Origin: Mxb001 sp049431945
Lineage (GTDB): Bacteria > Actinomycetota > Actinomycetes > S36-B12
Reading direction: 5' to 3'
Length of the DNA stretch: 64,000 nucleotides
NCBI GenBank assembly: GCA_049431945.1
Contig: JBMTDJ010000001.1
Coordinates: forward strand, 1-64,000
This document shows positions 25,833 to 33,970 of this stretch, one piece after another. The notes below the pieces were generated by a model. That model had not been told where the DNA came from. It ran no database searches and was given only the letters and a program-made list of their open reading frames with translations. Position 1 is the first letter of the stretch. Each line of letters starts with the position of its first letter. The position numbers were made by a program, and so were the translations under genes.

Positions 25833-26381
25833 ATGTCGTCGACCCCGGACTCGGTGCGGCTCGCTCGCACATCGGACGTCGATGACGTGGCGCGCGTGCA
25901 GATCGCGGCCTGGCGAGCGGCATACGCCGACCTCCTGCCCGACACGGTCCTCGCCACGCTCGACGCTGACGACATGGCCTGGGAATGGGGTCGCGCGCTG
26001 CTGCAGCCCGGACCCCACCGGCTGCTCGTGGCCATCGGCTCGGACGGCGGCGTCGCTGGTGCGGCCGCAGTGGGACCGAGTGCCGATCCCGATGCGGCGG
26101 GGGCCGGTGAGATCACGCTTCTCGTCGTCGATCCCGAGCACTGGGGCGCCGGACACGGATCGCGTCTGCTGCAGGCGAGCGTGGACCACCTCATCGCCGC
26201 CGGCCACCACGAAGCCATGACATGGGTACCCCTCGCAGACGAGCCTCGGCGCGCGTTCTTGCAGTCAGCGGGCTGGGGACCCGACACGGCGTACCGCGAT
26301 CGCGAGGTCGGAGACGACGTGGTTCGTGAGGTGCGCCTGGTGACCGTGATCGCCGACGCGGCCGAGCCCACCGACGAGTGA
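25833..26381 (+). CDS. GNAT-family N-acetyltransferase
   Basis: 182 residues with the GNAT core: strand 'EITLLVVDPEHWGAGHGSRLL' contains the acetyl-CoA pyrophosphate loop (family pattern Q/R-x-x-G-x-G/A, here W-G-A-G-H-G), and 'RAFLQSAGWGPD' is the C-terminal motif. The acceptor is unknown. ATG 25833 follows GGCAGGAGGC, a good ribosome site. It is divergent from thyX with 62 bp between the starts, and convergent with the flavoprotein gene, whose stop is 2 bp away. Confidence 0.85.
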   Translation: MSSTPDSVRLARTSDVDDVARVQIAAWRAAYADLLPDTVLATLDADDMAWEWGRALLQPGPHRLLVAIGSDGGVAGAAAVGPSADPDAAGAGEITLLVVDPEHWGAGHGSRLLQASVDHLIAAGHHEAMTWVPLADEPRRAFLQSAGWGPDTAYRDREVGDDVVREVRLVTVIADAAEPTDE

Positions 26382-26382
26382 G

Positions 26383-27993
26383 CTACTCCAGGCCAAGTAC
26401 GCCGGGATTGAGCGTGACGTCGGGATCCAGTGTCGACTTGACCGCCCTGAGGACGTCGATTCCCAGCGGACCCACCTCGTCGGCCAGCCACGGCGCGTGA
26501 TCGCGGCCGATCGCATGGTGATGGGTGATGGTGGCACCGGAGTCCATGATCGCCCGACTGGCGGCGGTCTTCGCCCGCTGCCACTGCCCGACGGGGTCAC
26601 GGCGGTCCGCCACGGCGATCACCGTGGTGTAGAGCGATGCACCGGTGTCGTAGGAGTGCGACAGATGCGACATGACATAGGGTCCGACGCCCTGCCCTTC
26701 GCGGAGGGCCTGGCGCAGCGCGTCTGCCACCGTGGTGTGCAGGTCGAGGTACGTCGACCAGTGCGTCGCGGTCTCCAGGGTCTCCACGAGGTATCCCGCG
26801 TCCATGAGGGAGTCGCGCAGGTGCGGTCCATCGAATCGGTGGCGCCGCCAGGACTGCCCCGGACCGTGCCCGAGCGACACGGCACCGTGGCGGCGCAGTG
26901 CGCGCAGCGTCGCCGACCGCCGCGCACCCACGAGATCACGGTCCGTGCCTTCCCAGCCGAGGATGGCCAGCGAGGGATCCGCGACACCCCGCGCCCGCAG
27001 GTAGCGGTCGAATGCGCGCGCGGCGATGCCGTGCGGCCCCGACATGAGCAACGTGGTGGCGGTCTCGGCCTCGTCCGACAGGCGCATGACGTCGGCACTC
27101 GAGCGCGATTGCACGGCATCCCGGAAGGCCTCCACGCCCGCGGCGAAGCCGGGGAGCATGATCGCGTCGTAGATGCGTGCTGTGGGCAGCCGGCGTACCC
27201 GCAGGCTCACTCGGGTGATGACGCCGAAGGCCCCCTCGCTCCCGATGATGAGACCGCGCAGGTCGGGTCCCGCGGCGGTCGAAGGTGCCCGACCGAGTTG
27301 CATCGTGCCCTCGGGGGTCGCCACGACGACGGCTTCGACCATGTCGTCGCTGCGTCCGTACCCGGTCGATGCCTGGCCCGCCGACCTGGTCGCGACGTAG
27401 CCGCCGATCGTCGCGCGCTCCCAGGACTGGGGCAGGTGCCCGAGGGTGAAGCCGCGTGCCGCAAGCAGGGCTTCAAGCACCGGGCCGGTGATGGCGGGGC
27501 CCACCGTCGCCACCCCGGAGATCTCGTCGAGGTGGATCAGCCGACCTAGCCTGCGCAGATCGAGCGCGATGTGCGGGCTGTGCGTGCGCAGGCCCCCGAC
27601 GACGGAGGTGCCCCCGCCCACGGGGATCACGGCGAGCCCGTGCTCCCGGGCAACGGCGAGCAACGCGACGACCTCGTCATGGGTCGCGGGCGAAACGACG
27701 GCGTCAGGCGCGTCATCGACCTCGTCAGCACGCCGCCGTGCGTAGTCAATGAAGGCCGCCCCGCCCATGGCTCGCAGCCGATCGTCGCGCTCGACGCTCA
27801 CGTGATCGGCACCGACGACAGAGCGCATGGCGTCGAGGTCGCTGTCGCTCAGACGCGACGCGGCGAGCACCCACCGCTCGGTGTCGGCAGGCGGCCAGGG
27901 GGACGCCACTCCGACGTGGCGGGCGAGGTAGTCGCGCACGCGTTCGCCGAGGATGGGAGCGTCGGCTCCCCAGCGGGCGAGATCGTCGGGCAC
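26383..27993 (-). CDS. FAD-binding oxidase, alkyl-DHAP-synthase-like
   Basis: 536 residues: a vanillyl-alcohol-oxidase-type FAD domain ('VIPVGGGTSVVGGL' binds the FAD pyrophosphate; 'GSEGAFGVITRVSLRVRRLP') and a C-terminal FAD-linked oxidase domain ending with a His cluster, THHHAIGRDHAPWL, as in alkyldihydroxyacetonephosphate synthase homologues. AGPS swaps the acyl chain of acyl-DHAP for a fatty alcohol in ether-lipid synthesis; the bacterial homologues' substrates are mostly unproven. It diverges from a GlpD-like gene across 70 bp, with the same CAGACT-N6-GTG signal on each side, so both probably serve glycerol-phosphate chemistry. Confidence 0.82.
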   Translation of the reverse strand: MPDDLARWGADAPILGERVRDYLARHVGVASPWPPADTERWVLAASRLSDSDLDAMRSVVGADHVSVERDDRLRAMGGAAFIDYARRRADEVDDAPDAVVSPATHDEVVALLAVAREHGLAVIPVGGGTSVVGGLRTHSPHIALDLRRLGRLIHLDEISGVATVGPAITGPVLEALLAARGFTLGHLPQSWERATIGGYVATRSAGQASTGYGRSDDMVEAVVVATPEGTMQLGRAPSTAAGPDLRGLIIGSEGAFGVITRVSLRVRRLPTARIYDAIMLPGFAAGVEAFRDAVQSRSSADVMRLSDEAETATTLLMSGPHGIAARAFDRYLRARGVADPSLAILGWEGTDRDLVGARRSATLRALRRHGAVSLGHGPGQSWRRHRFDGPHLRDSLMDAGYLVETLETATHWSTYLDLHTTVADALRQALREGQGVGPYVMSHLSHSYDTGASLYTTVIAVADRRDPVGQWQRAKTAASRAIMDSGATITHHHAIGRDHAPWLADEVGPLGIDVLRAVKSTLDPDVTLNPGVLGLE

Positions 27994-27999
27994 GCGCCC

Positions 28000-28005
28000 A
28001 GTCTG
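28000..28005 (-). promoter_or_regulatory. -10-like hexamer of the AGPS-like gene
   Basis: CAGACT on the minus strand, 6 nt from GTG 27993; matched by the identical hexamer of the divergent gene. Confidence 0.5.
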
Positions 28006-28051
28006 GCACCGGCTCCGGGACGGCGGAGCCACGCCTGCCTGGCTCACCCGG

Positions 28052-28057
28052 CAGACT
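28052..28057 (+). promoter_or_regulatory. -10-like hexamer of the GlpD-like gene
   Basis: CAGACT, 6 nt from GTG 28064, mirroring the signal at 28000–28005. Confidence 0.5.
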
Positions 28058-28063
28058 GTGGCC

Positions 28064-29602
28064 GTGCCTGCGCCGACCGTCGATCTCAATGCCGCGCGTC
28101 GGCACAGGGATCTGGAAGCGACGGCTGCTGGCGAGCCCGTGGACGTCCTCGTCATCGGCGGCGGCATCACCGGCTGCGGCGTGGCGCTCGATGCGGCGAG
28201 TCGCGGGCTCGCGGTGACCCTGGTCGAGGCCCACGATCTGGCCTTCGGCACGTCCCGCTGGTCGAGCAAGCTCGTCCACGGGGGTCTTCGCTATCTCGCC
28301 CACGGCGATGTGGGCGTCGCGTGGGAGAGCGCGGTCGAACGCTCGCGGCTGATGACCACGATTGCGCCTCATCTGATTCGCCCCCTCCCCCACGTCATGC
28401 CCCTCGATCCCAGCCGGACCCAGCGCGGACTCGTTCGCGCTGGCCTCCGTGCCGCTGATCTCCTGCGGGCAGGTGCCGGCACTCCGCGCCGCGTCCTGCC
28501 GCGACCGCGCACCGTGTCGACACGCGACGCCATGCGCCTGATCCCCGGAATGGCCCCGGAAACCGGTGGAGCGACCGTGCACTGGGATGGCCAACTCGTC
28601 GACGATGCGCGGCTCACCATCGGCGTGGGTCGCACCGCCGCACGACTGGGCGCCCGGATCATCACGGGTGCACGCGCCAGCGATGTCACCGGCGAAGGTG
28701 CGCAGATTCGCACCCGAGAGGGCGACGTCATCGACGTTCACGCTCGCCACGTCATCGTCGCGGCCGGTGTCTGGACGGGGCAGCTCGATCCCGATACCGC
28801 GATCTCCGCGTCGCGCGGCACGCATGTGCTCCTGCGACCCGAATCCCTCGGCCATCCGCGCGCCGCGCTCACCGCGCCGGTCCCCGGTGAGCGCGGACGC
28901 TATGTGTTCGCCCTGCCGACCCTGGACGGGCCGGTCATCGCCGGCATCACGGACGTCGCCGTCCCCGGGACGATTCCCGACGTCCCCGAACCACCGAGAG
29001 AAGACATCGACTGGATTCTCGGGCACCTGTCCGCAGCGCTCGCTCATCCGGTCACCGCATCCGACGCGATCGGCGCCTACGCGGGCCTGCGGCCCCTCGT
29101 GGGAACCCCGGGCGAGGAGGCCACCGCCGACATCTCGCGCCGGCACCTCGTCGAGCAACGTCCGGAGGGCTACGTCGTCGTGACCGGCGGCAAGCTCACG
29201 ACGTACCGTCGCATGGCCCAGGACGCCGTCGACGCGCTGAAGATCGAAACATCAGACGCGCACGCCGCTCACGCCATCGGCCGCTGCGTCACCGCGACGC
29301 TACCGCTGGTCGGTGCGCAGTCGTGGAACAGGCCCATGCCGGGTGTGCCCGAACGGCTGATCCAGCGATATGGCGCCGAGGCACCGCGGGTCATGGCGTA
29401 CGCCGACACAGATCCCACCCTGCTCGAGCCCATCGCCGACGGGATACCGGCCCTGGGTGTTGAGGTCGTGCACGCGATTCGCTGCGAGGGCGCCCTGGAC
29501 ATCGACGACGTGATGGAAAGGCGTATTCGCCTGTCCATGGTGCCCGCATGGGCTGAGCTCGCACGTCCCCGCGTTGCCGAGATCCTCGAGGCTGCGCCAT
29601 GA
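28064..29602 (+). CDS. glpD: FAD-dependent glycerol-3-phosphate dehydrogenase
   Basis: 512 residues. The dinucleotide motif VLVIGGGITGCGVALDAASRG (from about residue 28) binds FAD; 'AFGTSRWSSKLVHGGLRYL' is the GlpD signature; the C-terminal alpha-helical GlpD domain follows. It oxidises glycerol-3-phosphate to DHAP at the membrane, passing electrons to quinones. GTG 28064 is preferred over GTG 28058 because of CAGACT at 6 nt spacing. The stop overlaps azlC as ATGA. The neighbouring AGPS-like flavoprotein suggests a shared DHAP or ether-lipid function; ordinary glycerol use is the simpler alternative. Confidence 0.88.
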   Translation: MPAPTVDLNAARRHRDLEATAAGEPVDVLVIGGGITGCGVALDAASRGLAVTLVEAHDLAFGTSRWSSKLVHGGLRYLAHGDVGVAWESAVERSRLMTTIAPHLIRPLPHVMPLDPSRTQRGLVRAGLRAADLLRAGAGTPRRVLPRPRTVSTRDAMRLIPGMAPETGGATVHWDGQLVDDARLTIGVGRTAARLGARIITGARASDVTGEGAQIRTREGDVIDVHARHVIVAAGVWTGQLDPDTAISASRGTHVLLRPESLGHPRAALTAPVPGERGRYVFALPTLDGPVIAGITDVAVPGTIPDVPEPPREDIDWILGHLSAALAHPVTASDAIGAYAGLRPLVGTPGEEATADISRRHLVEQRPEGYVVVTGGKLTTYRRMAQDAVDALKIETSDAHAAHAIGRCVTATLPLVGAQSWNRPMPGVPERLIQRYGAEAPRVMAYADTDPTLLEPIADGIPALGVEVVHAIRCEGALDIDDVMERRIRLSMVPAWAELARPRVAEILEAAP

Positions 29603-30276
29603 CCGACCGCCGAGCAATCGTCGGTGATGCAGTCGCTCTCGGTTTGGGCACCGGTGTCTACGCCCTCTCCTTCGGCGCCCTCTCGGTCGCGTCCGGCCTC
29701 AGCATGTGGCAGACCCAGGCGCTGTCCCTCCTCATGTTCACCGGCGCCTCGCAGTTCGCTCTCATCGCCGTCGTGGCATCCGGGGGAAGCGCCGCCGTGG
29801 CGATCGCGACGTCGACCCTCATCGGCACGCGCAATTCGTTCTACGGCTTCGCGATGGCGCCGGTTCTGCGACCCCGCGGCCTCACCCGCTTCGTCGCGGC
29901 GCAAGCCACGATCGACGAGTCGACCGGCATGGCCGCGAGGTACGAGGAGGATCGCGCATCCGCGCGACTCGCCTTCTGGTCCACGGCCGCGGCGATCTAC
30001 GTGCTGTGGAACCTCGGGACGCTGATCGGTGCGCTCGGAGCGGGCCTCGTCGACGACCCCAACGCCTTCGGCCTCGATGCCGCTGCGCCCGCGGCGTTCC
30101 TCGCCCTGGTCTGGCCGCGGCTCACGTCGTGGCCGATGCGCACGGTCGCGATCGTCTCTCTCGTCGCTGCGGTGGCCCTGGCACCGTTCCTCCCAGCCGG
30201 CCTGCCGGTCCTGCTGGCAGGTGCCGGCGGCATCGTCGTCGGCCTCGTCCTGGGCATCCGGGCGGGTGAGGAGTGA
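29599..30276 (+). CDS. azlC: AzlC-family branched-chain amino acid exporter subunit
   Basis: 225 residues with about seven hydrophobic segments and the AzlC signatures 'LSLLMFTGASQFALIAVVASG' and 'LIGTRNSFYGFAMAPVL'. AzlC works with the small AzlD protein as an exporter of branched-chain or related amino acids. It starts at ATG 29599 inside the glpD stop (ATGA) and ends in GTGA with azlD, so glpD, azlC, azlD and the PH-like gene form one coupled operon. Why a transporter follows glpD is not clear. Confidence 0.87.
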   Translation: MTDRRAIVGDAVALGLGTGVYALSFGALSVASGLSMWQTQALSLLMFTGASQFALIAVVASGGSAAVAIATSTLIGTRNSFYGFAMAPVLRPRGLTRFVAAQATIDESTGMAARYEEDRASARLAFWSTAAAIYVLWNLGTLIGALGAGLVDDPNAFGLDAAAPAAFLALVWPRLTSWPMRTVAIVSLVAAVALAPFLPAGLPVLLAGAGGIVVGLVLGIRAGEE

Positions 30277-30584
30277 TGTGGCCCACCGTGCTCATCGCAT
30301 CCGGAGCGGCATTCGCGCTCAAATTCCTCGGCTACGTCGTCCCGCAGCGTTACTTCGACACGCCCCTCGCCCGAACGATCACCCTGCTCATCCCCGTGGC
30401 GCTGCTCTCCGCCCTCATCGGCCTGTGGACCTTCGTCGACGGCAACCACATCGCTGTGGACGCCCGGGCTGTGGGATTGCTCGCGGCGCTCATCGCGCTG
30501 CTGCTGCGAGCTCCATTCCTCGTGGTCATCATTGCTGCCGCCGCGACCGCCGCGATCGTGCGCGCGCTAGGGCTCCTCCCGTGA
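30273..30584 (+). CDS. azlD: AzlD-family small transporter subunit
   Basis: 103 residues, four hydrophobic segments, of the AzlD family ('ALKFLGYVVPQRYFDTPLARTITLLIPVALL', shortened here as the conserved P-x-R-Y-F region followed by a helix). It is the partner of AzlC. GTG 30273 overlaps the azlC stop; ATG 30276 is an alternative start one codon later. Confidence 0.85.
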   Translation: MMWPTVLIASGAAFALKFLGYVVPQRYFDTPLARTITLLIPVALLSALIGLWTFVDGNHIAVDARAVGLLAALIALLLRAPFLVVIIAAAATAAIVRALGLLP

Positions 30585-31117
30585 GACGGCCGATCTTCTG
30601 GTTCCTCTGGCCCGCTGCCGAAGCGGGACCGGTCGATGATGCAGCCGTCCAGTCGCGCTGGCTGCGGGTATGCGGCCGCGGTCCCTGGCGATGGACCTTC
30701 CTCATCGCGTGCACCGCGGGTGCGGTGACGGTCATCTCGGCAGCGGCCGCAGCGACGTTGTCCCGCCCGGGGCTCCTCACCGCGATGCTCACGGTCCTTA
30801 TCGCCGTTCCCGTCATCGCCCTACTCGCGCGGGCATGGGTCGCCGGCACCTACGTCTGCGATCGCGGCGTCAAGGTCTCGGGCGTGATCACCACGACGAT
30901 CATCCCGTGGTCCGAGGTGATGGACGTGGAGGTCTCGTCCCGATCCCGCCTGCTCGGGACTCCGGTGCGCCTCACCGGTCGCCAGGTCAGGGTGCGGTGG
31001 TCCGGTGCAACCACCCCGACGCACGTCGAGACCGCGTCCCCCGATCTGTGGCTGCGCCCGCAGGCCTTTGACGCCGCGCGTGATCGCCTGCTCACCTGGC
31101 ACCGCGAGACCATCTGA
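30581..31117 (+). CDS. Membrane-anchored PH-like domain protein
   Basis: 178 residues: two transmembrane helices (about 38–80) followed by a soluble beta-rich region with 'GVKVSGVITTTIIPWSEVMDVEV', the bacterial PH-like pattern. Function unknown; relatives occur near thyX/dapB in actinobacteria. GTG 30581 overlaps the azlD stop as GTGA. Its end is 36 bp from the convergent stop of the next gene, and no hairpin is obvious between them. Confidence 0.72.
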   Translation: MRRPIFWFLWPAAEAGPVDDAAVQSRWLRVCGRGPWRWTFLIACTAGAVTVISAAAAATLSRPGLLTAMLTVLIAVPVIALLARAWVAGTYVCDRGVKVSGVITTTIIPWSEVMDVEVSSRSRLLGTPVRLTGRQVRVRWSGATTPTHVETASPDLWLRPQAFDAARDRLLTWHRETI

Positions 31118-31153
31118 TCAATTACGTGGTCGGCGAGGCAGGCTGGAGCCGCG

Positions 31154-31594
31154 TCATCCAGACTCTCGGAGGCGCCGGGCCTCGCGCATGGCAGCGCGAG
31201 CGCGACGTCGATCGCGAGCCGCGTCGAGGGCCAGACCGAATCTGTACCAGGACTTCCAGTCGTCTGGGCTGTCCTCGACTCGCGCCCGCTCATCAGCGAG
31301 GAATCTCTGCGCATCCTCGGGCACGATGCGTCCTGACGGCGTGCGCGCGAAGTCGTCGACGGGCAGGTCGCCCTCCCCTGCGAGGTACCTGCCCATCTCC
31401 TGCATCGCGTAGCCGAACGCGATCTCTCGCCAGACGACCCAGGCACCCACAAAGGGCAGGGCCAGCACGGCCGCGCCCAGGAGCGTCGCGGTGGGGTCAC
31501 CCGAGGTGAGCAGTGCCCAACCGCGCACGCCCGCAAGCACGAGGTACGCCGCAACCGCAGCGGCAAGGATCCAGGCCCAGCGGCGCGGGGTCAC
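31154..31594 (-). CDS. Conserved small membrane protein with helical C-terminal domain
   Basis: 146 residues: two transmembrane helices near the N-terminus (about 8–30 and 37–57), then a soluble tail in which 'DDWKSWYRFGLALDAARDRRRARAAM' looks like a single tetratricopeptide-type helix pair. Function unknown. GTG 31594 overlaps the dapB stop as GTGA, and genes of this type follow dapB in other actinobacteria, so it is a genuine, coupled gene. Confidence 0.78.
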   Translation of the reverse strand: MTPRRWAWILAAAVAAYLVLAGVRGWALLTSGDPTATLLGAAVLALPFVGAWVVWREIAFGYAMQEMGRYLAGEGDLPVDDFARTPSGRIVPEDAQRFLADERARVEDSPDDWKSWYRFGLALDAARDRRRARAAMREARRLRESG

Positions 31595-32334
31595 GGGCCG
31601 AGGAGGGCATCGAGGCCCACGGTGAGTCCAGGACGCGAGTTCACGCGGCGGACCGCCAGCAGGACTCCCGGCATGAAGGATGCGCGATCGAGGGAGTCGT
31701 GACGCAAGGTGAGTGTCTCTCCGGGATTGCCCAGGAGGACCTCTTCGTGCGCGACGAGACCGCGCAAGCGGACCGCGTGCACGCGCACGCCGTCCACATC
31801 CGCACCCCGCGCGGCCTCCAAGCCTTGGTCGGTCGCATCCGGGCTCTCCCCGAGACCAGCGTCCCGACGCGCTGCAGCGATGCCCTGCGCCGTATGCCGC
31901 GCGGTCCCCGAAGGCGCATCGAGCTTGTCAGGATGGTGCATCTCGATGACTTCGACGGATTCGAAGTAGGGCGCGGCCTCCCGTGCGAAACGCATGAGCA
32001 GGACAGCTCCCAGGGCGAAGTTGGGCGCGATGACCACTCCTACCGCCGGATTACCGGCCAGGAGACCACGCACCTCGTCCAGGAGCTCGGGAGTGAAGCC
32101 GGTCGTGCCCACCACGGCATGGATCCCGTGCTCGATGCAGTAGCGCAGCGTGTCCATGACCGCGTCCGGCGTGGTGAAGTCGACAGCGACCTCGACGCCC
32201 GAGGCGGTCAGGCGATCGACGGGGTCGCCGATGTCCACCACGGCAGCGAGGTGGAGGTCATCGGCTGCATCGACCGCGCGCACGACTTCGGCGCCCATGC
32301 GCCCCGCCGCGCCCACGACCCCGACCTTCGTCAT
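31591..32334 (-). CDS. dapB: 4-hydroxy-tetrahydrodipicolinate reductase
   Basis: 247 residues. The N-terminal Rossmann fold has VGVVGAAGRMG for NAD(P)H; the substrate motif 'EMHHPDKLDAPSGTA' holds the catalytic His and Lys. It reduces the DapA product in lysine/diaminopimelate synthesis. ATG 32334 lies 6 nt after TAGGCT. It is divergent from a secreted hydrolase. Confidence 0.94.
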   Translation of the reverse strand: MTKVGVVGAAGRMGAEVVRAVDAADDLHLAAVVDIGDPVDRLTASGVEVAVDFTTPDAVMDTLRYCIEHGIHAVVGTTGFTPELLDEVRGLLAGNPAVGVVIAPNFALGAVLLMRFAREAAPYFESVEVIEMHHPDKLDAPSGTARHTAQGIAAARRDAGLGESPDATDQGLEAARGADVDGVRVHAVRLRGLVAHEEVLLGNPGETLTLRHDSLDRASFMPGVLLAVRRVNSRPGLTVGLDALLGP

Positions 32335-32340
32335 GCGGGC

Positions 32341-32346
32341 AGCCTA
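32341..32346 (-). promoter_or_regulatory. -10 of dapB (leaderless)
   Basis: TAGGCT on the minus strand, 6 nt from the ATG at 32334. Confidence 0.6.
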
Positions 32347-32383
32347 GTGGGCCACCTGGCGTGCGAACGGGACGCGGGCGGCC

Positions 32384-32389
32384 CATGAT
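32384..32389 (+). promoter_or_regulatory. -10-like hexamer of the secreted hydrolase gene
   Basis: CATGAT, 6 nt before ATG 32396, divergent from the dapB signal 38 bp away. Confidence 0.4.
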
Positions 32390-32395
32390 GTCCGG

Positions 32396-33943
32396 ATGCG
32401 CCTGCCTGTCCTCACCCTCGCGTCCTCCGCAGCACTCGTCGCCGGACTCCTCGTGGGAGCGTCCTCTCCTGCCGGAGCCGAGCCTCGCGTGGCCGTCCCC
32501 CTGCCCACCGTGACAGCCATGCCGGACGGCCCCATCTTCACCGGCGCGCTCCAGGACCTCGCTGCCCGCGGCTATGCGGAGAGCGAGTACGTCGTCACGC
32601 TCACCGAGCCGAACGTGTACTCGTACGTCGGGAAGTCCACGCGCACCCAATCGCGCAAGGCACCTGCCTCGCCTCAGGGCGACTATCGCTCCAGGATCAT
32701 CGTGCGCGCACCCGAGAATCCCGAGGATTTCAACGGCCGCGTCCTCGTCGAGATGATGAACACCACCGCTCTCATCGATCTCGACATCGCGTGGCAGCAG
32801 GCGCACGAGTACCTCATGCGCGACGGATGGGCCTACGTCGGCATCTCCGTCCAGCAGTCGGGGCTCAATGCCCTTCGGGGCTTCACCCGTCAACGTGGGC
32901 GCTATGCGGACCTCGGGCTCAATCTCATGACGCCCCGAGCCGCCAAGGCTGGGTCCGCCGGGCTCCGCGACCCTTCGCTGGCCTGGGATCTCACCTCCCA
33001 GGTGGGCGCTCTCATCGACAGCGAGGCGCCGAGCAATCCGCTGGCGGACTACGCAGTGGAGTCCGTCTTCCTCACGGGCCAGTCACAGATGGCCGGCTAC
33101 GCCACGACCTATGTCAATGCGATTCACCCGCGCCACCGCGTCTTCGACGGCTTCCTCGTCGCCTACCGGACTGCGACTGCCACGAATCTTCGCTACGCCG
33201 CTCCTCGCGGGGGGCAGGTGCCTTCCACGTCTGCGAGCGCGGCGCAGCGACGCCTCGATGGACGCGGCTCTCCCGTGATCTCCCTGCAGACGGAGTCCGA
33301 TCCCCTGCGCGGCCCCGAGGCTGGCCAGATGAAGGACTTCCAGCGCACGGTCTGGCGTGCCGACAGCGACACCGCGCGTGATCGCTACCGGCTCTGGGAA
33401 GTCCCCGGGTCCTCGCACAACGACCGCTGGGGTGCCGAGCAGGCCCTCGGCGTCCTGGGACGTGACAGTCTGCTCAGCCTCACGACGACGTGCGACTGGA
33501 CGGCGCCGGTGGGCGTCAATGACTTCCCCATGCGCTTCGTCTGGCATCGAGCACTGGAGTCACTTGCCGAGTGGTACGAGACAGGAGTGCCACCCGCGAA
33601 CGGCGACCGGATCGCCCGGACACGCACAGGGACTATCAAGCGAGATGGCGACGGGAATGCACGGGGCGGTATTCGACTCCCCCGGCTCGCAGTCCCCGTG
33701 GCCACCTACACGCCCACGGCGGCCGGTGACTTGTTCTGCCCGCTGACCGGAACCCAAGCACCATTCGACGCCGAGGAACTCGCAGCGCGATATCCGCTGG
33801 TCGACGACTACGTGCAGGCCGTCGAGGCCGCCGTGCGAGCGAGCGTGGAGGCCGGATTCCTGCTCGCCGAGGACGGAGTGGCGCTCGTGGAGTCCGCGCG
33901 CCGGGGGCCAGCCGCCGACGGGGAGACGATCCAGGCGTACTGA
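32396..33943 (+). CDS. Secreted alpha/beta-hydrolase-domain protein
   Basis: 515 residues. A Sec signal peptide (basic MR, hydrophobic to about residue 24, cleavage after SPAGA) precedes a large alpha/beta-hydrolase domain. The nucleophile elbow is GQSQMAG with S230, and H341 in PGSSHNDRW is a good catalytic histidine. The region 'YRSRIIVRAPENPEDFNGRVLVEMMN' is typical of a family annotated only as alpha/beta hydrolase domain-containing. The substrate is unknown; an extracellular esterase is likely. It is transcribed alone between dapB and the M16 protease gene, which are close together in many relatives, so it may be an insertion. Confidence 0.8.
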   Translation: MRLPVLTLASSAALVAGLLVGASSPAGAEPRVAVPLPTVTAMPDGPIFTGALQDLAARGYAESEYVVTLTEPNVYSYVGKSTRTQSRKAPASPQGDYRSRIIVRAPENPEDFNGRVLVEMMNTTALIDLDIAWQQAHEYLMRDGWAYVGISVQQSGLNALRGFTRQRGRYADLGLNLMTPRAAKAGSAGLRDPSLAWDLTSQVGALIDSEAPSNPLADYAVESVFLTGQSQMAGYATTYVNAIHPRHRVFDGFLVAYRTATATNLRYAAPRGGQVPSTSASAAQRRLDGRGSPVISLQTESDPLRGPEAGQMKDFQRTVWRADSDTARDRYRLWEVPGSSHNDRWGAEQALGVLGRDSLLSLTTTCDWTAPVGVNDFPMRFVWHRALESLAEWYETGVPPANGDRIARTRTGTIKRDGDGNARGGIRLPRLAVPVATYTPTAAGDLFCPLTGTQAPFDAEELAARYPLVDDYVQAVEAAVRASVEAGFLLAEDGVALVESARRGPAADGETIQAY

Positions 33944-33970
33944 ACGGTCGCGGGCAGCGACGGCCACGCG

